A DNA stretch of 5,581 nucleotides from Deltaproteobacteria bacterium (GTDB lineage Bacteria; Desulfobacterota; Desulfarculia; Adiutricales; Adiutricaceae), in contig JAITIH010000105.1 of the NCBI GenBank assembly GCA_031279525.1, positions 1 through 5,581 on the forward strand, given 5' to 3'. Shown piece by piece: positions 1-5,321 of the stretch. Numbering within the stretch: the first letter of the stretch is position 1; every line of letters starts with the position of its first letter. The notes under the pieces were generated by a model, which was not told where the DNA came from, searched no databases, and saw only the letters and a program-made list of their open reading frames with translations. The position numbers and the translations under genes were made by a program.

Positions 1-340
1 AGACCAAACCATAGTCGGCCTCACGGTCCGCCGAAATAAGGACCACGACCTCCCGGCCGTCCGCCCCAGTCTGCTCCAAAAGGTCCCCTAGGCGCCTAAC
101 CGTGGTCGGCCGTCCCTCGAAAAAGAGGTCGTTTTGGGAAGTCAGGCTGATCTCTAGCCGCTCGTCGGTCTGAACCAGGGCTTTGGAGGCCAACTCCGGC
201 AGCTCCAGCTTTAACCCCGGCAAAACGGCGAACTGCGCGGTCACCATGAAGAAGATGACCAACTGGAGAATGACGTCCACCAAGGGGGTCATGTTGACCG
301 TTGGGGTGGGCCGCCGGCCTTTTTTCCCGGAAAAATTCAT
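1..340 (-). CDS. exbD: ExbD/TolR-family biopolymer transport protein (3' end beyond window)
   Basis: Small inner-membrane subunit of a proton-driven motor; with an ExbB/TolQ partner it turns proton motive force into movement of a TonB/TolA-like transducer. Translating from the ATG at 340 gives 113 residues and stays open to the window edge; the family is usually about 130-150 aa, so only the tail is missing. A basic N-terminus (GKKGRR, residues 5-10) precedes the signature MTPLVDVILQLVIFFMVT (17-34) and one membrane segment (about 20-38). Asp22 matches the proton-carrying Asp of the family (Asp25 in E. coli ExbD, Asp23 in TolR). The periplasmic domain follows, ending at the window edge in the family-like ADREADYGLV. 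An AAGGA at 352-356 lies 11 bases before the ATG, rather far for a Shine-Dalgarno. It lies downstream of the exbB-like gene on the same strand but 324 bp away, which is wide for this pair. ExbD, TolR and gliding-motor paralogues cannot be told apart here. Confidence 0.93.
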   Translation of the reverse strand, partial: MNFSGKKGRRPTPTVNMTPLVDVILQLVIFFMVTAQFAVLPGLKLELPELASKALVQTDERLEISLTSQNDLFFEGRPTTVRRLGDLLEQTGADGREVVVLISADREADYGLV

Positions 341-449
341 GCGCGCCCAATTCCTTGGCTGGCCAGAGCTCGCGCCCTGGCGCCTTTAAGGGCCCTAACC
401 AGGCCCATCCGCCCCTCATGGCCAAGGCTAAGGCTTTTTCCTAAAGCTT

Positions 450-463
450 AGGCCTTAAGGCCT
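450..463. repeat. 14-bp perfect palindrome in exbB-exbD spacer
   Basis: AGGCCTTAAGGCCT reads identically on both strands. It lies between the exbD start and the tandem-repeat block, in a stretch built largely of AAGGCC, CTTAGG and CTAAAG words. It could be a protein-binding site or a product of the GGCC-rich composition; no known operator is recognised. Confidence 0.4.
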
Positions 464-473
464 TTCTCTTCCG

Positions 474-643
474 GCGGCTTTAGGGGCCTTCGCCCATTAG
501 CCAAAAAACTGGCCTGACCTTAGCCGCGGCTTTAGGGGTCTTCGCCCATTGGTCAAAAAAACTGGCCTGACCTTAGCCGCGGCTTTAGGGGCCTTCGCCC
601 ATTGGCCAAAAAAACTGGCCTGACCTTAGCCGCGGCTTTAGGA
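474..643 (-). repeat. Tandem 52-53 bp repeat, about 3.2 copies, each a hairpin plus T-tract
   Basis: Copies begin at 474, 526 and 579 (lengths 52, 53, 53), with a partial fourth from 632; each starts GCGGCTTTAGG. They are nearly identical, differing by a few substitutions and the length of the A-run (6, 7, 7). Read on the minus strand, the direction of exbB to exbD, the unit can fold as a GC-rich stem: outer GGCC/GGCC or GACC/GGTC, then CCT/AGG, then AGC/GCT around CGCG. The stem is followed after AG by 6-7 T. T-tracts lie at 503-508, 555-561 and 608-614, with hairpins at about 511-540, 564-593 and 617-646. This resembles three intrinsic terminators or attenuators in series. The tandem repetition is directly visible; the terminator role is inferred from folding by eye, and the 2-nt gap before the T-run is not ideal. 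Confidence 0.85.
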
Positions 644-651
644 GCCTTTAG

Positions 652-670
652 GCCTAAAAAACCTTTAGGC
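652..670 (-). other. Short hairpin overlapping the exbB-like stop codon
   Basis: On the minus strand GCCTAAA and TTTAGGC form a perfect 7-bp stem around a 5-base loop (GGTTT). The stop codon TAA (665-667) lies within the 5' arm. No T-run follows, so it is not a standard terminator. It also contains most of the 12-bp palindrome TTTAGGCCTAAA (647-658). It could affect mRNA stability or be incidental. Confidence 0.4.
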
Positions 671-1327
671 TGGCCGCATGGGCCTTTTTTCCAGGCCCAA
701 GCCCGGGGCCGGCGGGTCGGGGGCGGCCAGGGCCTCCAAAAGGTCGGCCCCTAAGTCCTCAAGATCGCCGGTTAAGACCTCGACCCGGCTTAGCAGCAAC
801 CGGTGAATGACCATGGCTGGGATGGCCACCGCCAGCCCGGCCGCCGTGGTCAAAAGAGCCTGGCCTATGCCGCCGGCTAAGAGCCCCGGGTTGCCCATGC
901 CGGCCTGGGCCACGGCCCCAAAGGCGCTAATCATGCCGGAGACGGTGCCCAAGAGCCCCAACAAGGGGGAGACGGCGGCGATGACTCCCAAGAGCTCCAG
1001 GTGCGAGCTTAAGAAGACCGCTTCCCTTCGGCCCGTCTCCTCCATGACGTCTTTAAACATGGCCCTTTTGTGGCCAATCATTTTTAGGGCCTGGCGGATC
1101 AGCCGCTCGGCCGCGGTCAAGCCGTCCTGACAAAGAAAGGCCGCCTCGTTGTACTGGCGCTTGGCCAAAAGGTCGTTAACCGAATAAATAAGGGAGCGTG
1201 GGGCCACCTTGGAGCGCCTAAGGCTCCAGATCCTCTCCATGACGATGGCCAGGGCCGCCAGGCTGCAGCACAAGATGGGATACATCACCCAGCCGCCCCG
1301 TTGGATCAAATCTAACAACACGCCCAT
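665..1327 (-). CDS. exbB: MotA/TolQ/ExbB-family proton channel protein
   Basis: Polytopic inner-membrane subunit, 220 aa, that forms the multimeric channel around the ExbD/TolR helices; length fits the family (TolQ and ExbB about 230-245 aa). Three hydrophobic segments are visible: about 14-33, 111-136 and 153-176, with a cytoplasmic domain between the first two, as in ExbB. The core signatures are PLLGLLGTVSGMISAF (121-136) and GIGQALLTTAAGLAVAIPAMVIH (153-175). Thr128 and Thr161 align with E. coli ExbB Thr148 and Thr181. The conserved membrane Glu (E. coli Glu176) is replaced by Gln156 (codon CAG at 860-862). The C-terminus after about 200 is Pro-rich and variable. The ATG at 1327 is the first in-frame ATG; no strong Shine-Dalgarno is seen, only a weak AAGTAAAG. 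Two terminator-like hairpins lie upstream, so it may need its own promoter within 1328-1419; the only candidate I see there (TTGGGG, 16 bases, GATAGA on the minus strand) is poor. ExbB versus TolQ or AglR-like identity is unresolved. Confidence 0.95.
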   Translation of the reverse strand: MGVLLDLIQRGGWVMYPILCCSLAALAIVMERIWSLRRSKVAPRSLIYSVNDLLAKRQYNEAAFLCQDGLTAAERLIRQALKMIGHKRAMFKDVMEETGRREAVFLSSHLELLGVIAAVSPLLGLLGTVSGMISAFGAVAQAGMGNPGLLAGGIGQALLTTAAGLAVAIPAMVIHRLLLSRVEVLTGDLEDLGADLLEALAAPDPPAPGLGLEKRPMRPA

Positions 1328-1419
1328 GGCTTTACTTCGGTTCCCCGTCTTTTTGGTCTATCGATTAACGTTGCCCTACCCCAAAACGCCGACGCGGCTC
1401 CCGCTCGCCCCAGAAGCCC

Positions 1420-1445
1420 AAAAAAGCCTTAAGGGCCAAAAGGCT
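1420..1445 (-). terminator. Candidate intrinsic terminator, second after the TPR gene
   Basis: Read on the minus strand, AGCCTT and AAGGCT (1425-1445) form a perfect 6-bp stem with a 9-base loop, immediately followed by six T (A-run 1420-1425 on the plus strand). The stem is short but the T-tract is well placed. It lies between the TPR gene and exbB. Confidence 0.4.
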
Positions 1446-1459
1446 ATTTAACGATGGCC

Positions 1460-1484
1460 AAAAAAGGGCCCCACAAAGGTCCCT
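1460..1484 (-). terminator. Candidate intrinsic terminator just after the TPR gene
   Basis: Eight bases beyond the TPR stop codon, minus-strand AGGGACC pairs with GGGGCCCT (1465-1484) to give a 7-position stem with one A/G mismatch and a 6-base loop. The run TTTTTT follows directly (plus-strand A-run 1460-1465). Position, GC-rich stem and T-tract all fit a rho-independent terminator for the TPR transcript. Folding was by eye only. Confidence 0.45.
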
Positions 1485-1492
1485 AAGGCCGT

Positions 1493-3616
1493 CTAGCGGC
1501 CATTCGAGCGGCGGTTGGAAAGGGACTCCATGGCCATCCTGACCAGGGCCGCCTCGGCCGCCGCGTTGTCGGGGTCTAGGTCTAGGGCCCTTTCGTAGGC
1601 CTTGCGGGCCTGGGGCTTGTCCCCGGCCGTCTCCATGGCCTGGGCCGCGGCGAGCCAGGCCGAGGCTTTGGAGTCGCGCTGAGCCGCCTTTAAAAGGCTC
1701 AGGGCCGCTTCTTTCCGCTGGCCTAGCTTCCCCTGGCCTAAGGCCAGGTAGCTCCAGTTTTGGGCCTCGTCGTCCTGGCCGGCCCACTCAGTGGCCGCCT
1801 TGACCAGCCCGGTCCAGTCCTTGTCGGCCTCGTACTGGTGGGCCAATAGATCCCTAACTTCCTTCTTGGCCCGATTGGCCGGGTAAATCCAGTTGGCCTG
1901 CTCCAGCATCTCTTTGGTCTGGCCCGTCTCCTTATAGATGGCCAGAAGGTACTCCCGGGCTTCCTCTTCCAACTGGCCGTCGCCTTTGAGCTCGACGGCC
2001 TTTAAGAAGGCTTTTTGGGCTTTGTCCCAGTCTTTCCTCTGGAAGTGAGCCACCCCTAGGTTGTAAAACTCCACGCTTTCCTGGGAGTGCCGGTACAAAA
2101 CCCGCTCGAACTCCTCTGAGGTCTCGCCCTCCGGGGGCCGGTGGAGGCCCACCAATTGGGCCTGGGCCAATCCCCGAACCCGCCTGGCCTCCTCGTCTTG
2201 GCCGGCCAGGTTGGTCAGCCTCTCCCAGCTGGCCGCGGCCTCGGCCGTGAGCCCGGCCTTGGTCAGGGCCTGGGCCAGCTCCAACCGAATCTCCGGCCGC
2301 TCGCCCAAGGCCAGGGCCTGGGCCAGGCGCTCGCGGTAGGCCGCCGGGTCGTCCCGAGCCAGGGCTAGCCTGGCCAAGTTAAGGTAAACGGCCGCGTCGT
2401 CGTCGCCGTGCTCAATGGCCGCGAGATAAGCCCTCTCCGAGGCCGGGTAGTCCTCGCTCTCGTACTTTAGGAACCCCAGCCTTTTATAGGCGTTGGCTTT
2501 GGGCTCCCCGGGGGGCAAAAGGTCGGCTAGGGCCGCCCAAGCCTCGGCCTGGCCAGGCCGGTCGCCCTTGGCCTCCCTTAGGCGGACGATCTCGCCCCAC
2601 AGGCCCAGCTTTTCCTCGCCGGTGGCCAAGGGCAAGAGCCTAACGTAAACGCTCTCTTCTTGGGCCTCGTCGCCTAAAGCCTTATAAAGGCCGATTAGCC
2701 GCGTAAGATGGGATCTCGCCGCCCGCCCCTCGGTCGTCGCGGCTAGGCTCTCGTAGAGCTGGGCCGCCTTTTTGGGGTCCTTGGCCTCGTAGGCCACGGC
2801 CAAGGCGCCTTTTAGGTTGGCGGCCTTGGCCGTCTCAAGATTTTTCTCGGCCAATGTCAAAAGTCTTTCCAGGGCCGCGATCTCTTTGGGCTCGTCTTTT
2901 TTCTCCCGGTGCAGGGCTAAAAGGCGGGTTAAAATGGCCTCCTGGTCGGCTTCCTCGGCCTTGGCCAAGTCGCCCTCCAAAAGCTCGATCAGCTCGTCTT
3001 TACGCCCAGCCGAAAAAAGAGCCTCGCGCAGGCCCTCGCCATAGGCCTCCGACTGGGGCTCCAGCTCCAAAGCCTTTCGATAGTACCCGATTTTCCGGTC
3101 AGGCTCAACCGCGGCCTGGGCCAGCTCGGCGAAATCGTTGGCCGCGTACTCCCCTTTTAAGGCGAACTTGGCCACCGTCTCCTGCCCGTCCATGACTTCC
3201 ACGGTGGCCACCTTTGGCTCCATGAAGGCGTCCTGGCCAAAAAGCCCGACTAAGCTGGCCCCCTCGCGGACCAGGGCCAAGACGTCGAAGTCCGGGGAGT
3301 AGAAAAGCAGGTCGTAGTTTTTCCAGCGGTTGGTGTTTAACCCTTTAATCGCCAAGGTCCTTTTGGGGTTAACCGTCAAAGTCTCGCCTTGGGGGATCCG
3401 CCGAGCCTCCCCGCCCACGACCAGATCCAAAGAGTCCACCTTCAAGGGCGGGCCCAAAACCTTCCCGTAAGCCCTAGCCAAAGAGACCGGGGAGAGAAGA
3501 TACCAACCCAATAGGCTTAGGGCCACGACGGCCACCGCCCCAAAAGCCAAAAGCCAAATAGGAAAGCGCCCCGGCGGCGGACTCGTCGACCTACGGTCGT
3601 AGGGGTCCCAGCTCAT
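1493..3616 (-). CDS. Membrane-anchored tetratricopeptide-repeat protein
   Basis: A 707-aa protein from the ATG at 3616. A short N-terminus with a proline run (PPPGR, 13-17) precedes one hydrophobic helix (about 19-41), read as a signal anchor. Residues about 45-155 look beta-rich and non-repetitive (VVGGEARRIPQGETLTV and on) and are not recognised. From about 160 to 690 the protein is helical and Ala/Leu/Glu-rich, with clear TPR units: 376-407, 409-438, 516-548 (FYNLGVAHFQRKDWDKAQKA) and 652-685 (QARKAYERALDLDPDN). More degenerate units lie between 175 and 370. TPRs bind proteins, so a scaffold or accessory role for the neighbouring ExbB/ExbD motor is plausible, as with TPR proteins beside TonB2-type or Agl-type systems; this is inferred from gene order. 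A TTG at 3631 would add five residues; the ATG is preferred because a GAGG stands close before it, though spacing is short. The gene is extremely rich in GGCC. Confidence 0.9.
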   Translation of the reverse strand: MSWDPYDRRSTSPPPGRFPIWLLAFGAVAVVALSLLGWYLLSPVSLARAYGKVLGPPLKVDSLDLVVGGEARRIPQGETLTVNPKRTLAIKGLNTNRWKNYDLLFYSPDFDVLALVREGASLVGLFGQDAFMEPKVATVEVMDGQETVAKFALKGEYAANDFAELAQAAVEPDRKIGYYRKALELEPQSEAYGEGLREALFSAGRKDELIELLEGDLAKAEEADQEAILTRLLALHREKKDEPKEIAALERLLTLAEKNLETAKAANLKGALAVAYEAKDPKKAAQLYESLAATTEGRAARSHLTRLIGLYKALGDEAQEESVYVRLLPLATGEEKLGLWGEIVRLREAKGDRPGQAEAWAALADLLPPGEPKANAYKRLGFLKYESEDYPASERAYLAAIEHGDDDAAVYLNLARLALARDDPAAYRERLAQALALGERPEIRLELAQALTKAGLTAEAAASWERLTNLAGQDEEARRVRGLAQAQLVGLHRPPEGETSEEFERVLYRHSQESVEFYNLGVAHFQRKDWDKAQKAFLKAVELKGDGQLEEEAREYLLAIYKETGQTKEMLEQANWIYPANRAKKEVRDLLAHQYEADKDWTGLVKAATEWAGQDDEAQNWSYLALGQGKLGQRKEAALSLLKAAQRDSKASAWLAAAQAMETAGDKPQARKAYERALDLDPDNAAAEAALVRMAMESLSNRRSNGR

Positions 3617-3774
3617 GGCCTCACGCCCCAAGCGCCTTTAGATTCCGCGGCCCCCGGCCAGGGGCCTTAACGTTCGAAAGCTTAACCGCCAATGCCTTTA
3701 ACCCGCCTGCCTTTATCTGATCCCTAGTCGCGACGGCCCCGCCTTAGGGCCTCAGCCCTCTTCTTGGGCCCTAA

Positions 3775-3886
3775 GCCGGTCAGAGCCTTTAAACCCCGCC
3801 GCCGCCGGCCAGGGCCCTATCGCCCTCCGGCCAAAGCTTCGTTCCTCTGGCCAGAGCCTTCCTTCGTCGCGCCGCCGGCCAGAGCC
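3775..3886. repeat. Degenerate GCCGGYCAGRGCC motif, four copies
   Basis: Related motifs occur at 3775-3787 (GCCGGTCAGAGCC), 3804-3816 (GCCGGCCAGGGCC), 3847-3858 (CTGGCCAGAGCC) and 3874-3886 (GCCGGCCAGAGCC), at irregular spacing. A 12-bp perfect palindrome CTCTGGCCAGAG lies at 3845-3856. A similar CCGGCCAGGGGCC occurs near 3654. They lie 160-270 bp upstream of the TPR start. They may be regulatory, or decayed repeats enriched by the local GGCC bias. Confidence 0.4.
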
Positions 3887-4082
3887 AAAAAATAACTCGC
3901 GAACCCGATATAAGCTTAAATTTTAGGTTTTTTCGCCGTTAAACGGAGTTCGTAAAAACAGATTAATTTGTAACACTCCATACTTGTATCATGGAATTAA
4001 GTCGATTTAAAGCTTTTTACCGTTCCATCGGTTCTGGGCTACGCCAAAAATTAAAATCGTAAACTAGCCTTTTTGCCGCCCT

Positions 4083-4088
4083 ATTATA
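4083..4088 (-). promoter_or_regulatory. Candidate -10 box for the TPR gene
   Basis: The minus strand reads TATAAT exactly, preceded by an A/T-rich run (TTTGTTTGAAAAAATTT), in the only AT-rich island near the TPR gene. No TTGACA-like -35 element stands 16-18 bases upstream. A start here would leave a leader of roughly 460 bases before the ATG at 3616. Chance occurrence in AT-rich DNA is quite possible. Confidence 0.25.
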
Positions 4089-4283
4089 AAATTTTTTCAA
4101 ACAAAAGGCCTCCTAAGGCTTCACGATCTCCTTTCCCCAAAACATCTAGTGGGCTAAGAGGCCGACGACCACCAGATATCCGGTGGGCCTAAAACGCCCC
4201 TGGCCCCAAAAAAGCTTAAAGGCCCTAAACGTTTAATAGCCTGGCGGCTGGCCAATGGGCTCGGAGGGGCCACGCCATTGAAA

Positions 4284-4369
4284 GACTTTTAGGGCCTAAA
4301 GTCGCCTCGCCCCTTTGGCTAAACTTGAAAGCTAGCCAAAGGCCATCGCCGCCAAATGGCGGCCTGGCC
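4284..4369. repeat. Cluster of three adjacent inverted repeats
   Basis: Three potential stems sit side by side. At 4284-4303, GACTTT and AAAGTC flank TAGGGCCT. At 4312-4342, CCTTTGGCTA and TAGCCAAAGG are perfect 10-bp arms around 11 bases. At 4341-4369, GCCGCC-AAAT-GGCGGC (4348-4363) is enclosed by outer GGCC words. No T-run follows on either strand, so terminators are not indicated. A structured RNA or decayed palindromic element is possible. Confidence 0.55.
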
Positions 4370-4447
4370 TAAGGCCCGCCTCGCCTACGGCCAGGCGCCG
4401 CGAGCGACGGCGAGCCCGCCAGGCGCGAATAATAGCCCTTTTGGCAT

Positions 4448-4530
4448 AATTCATATAGATGGCTTTTGGACTCAGCGAGGTTCGCTCGCCTAAAATGCCT
4501 GGAGTCAAAACGGTTAATTCATCTAGATGA
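4448..4530. repeat. Palindrome-pair repeat, copy A
   Basis: The left member, AATTCATATAGATGG (4448-4462), is a degenerate version of the palindrome; the right member, AATTCATCTAGATGA (4516-4530), is canonical with a perfect 12-bp TCATCTAGATGA core. Starts are 68 bp apart. Between them lies a small hairpin AGCGA-GGT-TCGCT followed by CGCC. This is the most divergent of the three copies. Confidence 0.75.
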
Positions 4531-4722
4531 TTTTTGAGGCCTTGGGTAACTAATCGTTTATAACAAGTTGGCGGTCTTTGGCCTTAACTCGCCTCTAGGC
4601 GACGAGGCCCTTAAAAGTTCCCGTCATATAACAGGCGAATCCCTAATCAAAGTTTCGCTCCAGTCTTCAAATAAGGCTAAGTCGCACCCATTTCGCGAAC
4701 AAGTCTTGAGCCTGAAACCAAT

Positions 4723-4834
4723 ATTCATCTAGATGACCTTATGGTTTAGCGGCCTTCGCTCGCCTGAAAAGCCCGGCCAAAAAGGTAAATTCATCTAGAT
4801 GACTTTGAGCGACGGGGATTTTTTCCCGCCATGA
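4723..4834. repeat. Palindrome-pair repeat, copy B
   Basis: ATTCATCTAGATGA at 4723-4736 and AATTCATCTAGATGA at 4788-4802 flank GGTTTAGCGGCCTTCGCTCGCC (read as GGTTT, then hairpin AGCG-GCCTT-CGCT, then CGCC). Starts are 66 bp apart after aligning to the full 15-mer. Similarity with copy C continues past the right palindrome (ACTT, CGACGG, GATTTTT, CC, CCAT) to about 4834, so these two copies share about 110 bp. Confidence 0.8.
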
Positions 4835-4995
4835 CAAGGCTCGCATACCCTGGTAGATTATCGCCGCCAGACGGCTGGCCAACCTAAAGCCTTTAGCGAT
4901 CCCAGGCGGTAGGCAAGCCTAGGACCTTAGATTTGCGCCCGCAAAGGAGCCGAAAGATCTTACCCTCCCAAAACGGCGAATGGAACTAAAGGCTC

Positions 4996-5110
4996 AATTC
5001 ATCTAGATGACTTTAGGGTTTAGCGGCCTTCGCTCGCCAAAAAAGACGCCTTGGCCAAAAACATAAATTCATCTAGATGACTTAAAACGACGGAGATTTT
5101 TCCACCATAA
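4996..5110. repeat. Palindrome-pair repeat, copy C
   Basis: AATTCATCTAGATGA at 4996-5010 and at 5066-5080, with starts 70 bp apart, around the same AGCG-GCCTT-CGCT hairpin as copy B. The shared tail (CGACGGAGATTTTT to CCAT) runs to about 5110, after which similarity to copy B stops abruptly. Small insertions and substitutions distinguish the copies while the palindromes are unchanged. Confidence 0.8.
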
Positions 5111-5321
5111 TAACACTACAAACGGAGTTTGAGTTTTACGGCGCCCTCGAACTTTTGTCTCCTACATACCCGCCTGGAGACCGACTGGCGTTATGACGAT
5201 AGGGGCCTCATATTTGGTTTCCAATATTCCGCCCAGCCTTGGCGTCAGCCGCGTTATGGCCTACGCGCTAAGGGACCCGCTTTAACGGGGCTTAAATTCC
5301 TTCTCAAGACATTTGTTCGCC

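Larger units (their letters stand above)
3617..5321. other. Long apparently non-coding, repeat-rich spacer
   Basis: No convincing gene is seen on either strand in these 1.7 kb. Composition changes along it: GC-rich with GGCC motifs (3617-3890), AT-rich (about 3890-4110), GC-rich with inverted repeats (4111-4440), then mixed sequence holding the palindrome array (4448-5110). In 5111-5321 I see nothing identifiable. The left part would include the 5' leader and promoter of the TPR gene. Confidence 0.7.

Noticed and set aside
96..425. 109-aa minus-strand open frame
   Set aside because: It lies over the exbD-like gene in another frame; the exbD frame has clear family signatures.
1365..1787. 140-aa minus-strand open frame
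   Set aside because: It overlaps the 3' end of the TPR gene in another frame, and its Gly/Arg/Pro-rich sequence is typical of a GC-rich shadow frame.
2854..3195. 113-aa plus-strand frame antisense to the TPR gene
   Set aside because: Arg/Pro-rich low-complexity product, antisense to a well-supported TPR coding region.
3617..3631. Alternative TTG start for the TPR protein at 3631
   Set aside because: It adds only five residues (MGREA) and uses a weaker start codon. It is not excluded, since an AAAGG lies just upstream, but the ATG at 3616 is the simpler choice.
3936..3946. CCGTTAAACGG hairpin next to a T-run as a terminator
   Set aside because: The stem is only 5 bp with a one-base centre. 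The T-run is on the wrong side for plus-strand termination, and no gene ends there on the minus strand.
4448..5080. CRISPR array
   Set aside because: The repeated unit is a 12-15 bp palindrome with alternating 66-70 and 206-208 bp intervals, and the shorter intervals are partly conserved. CRISPR repeats and spacers are about 25-40 bp and regular.
4448..5110. Replication origin or parS site
   Set aside because: No DnaA-box TTATCCACA and no TGTTTCACGTGAAACA-like parS was found, and no replication or partition gene is in the window. An unknown centromere-like role is left open under findings.
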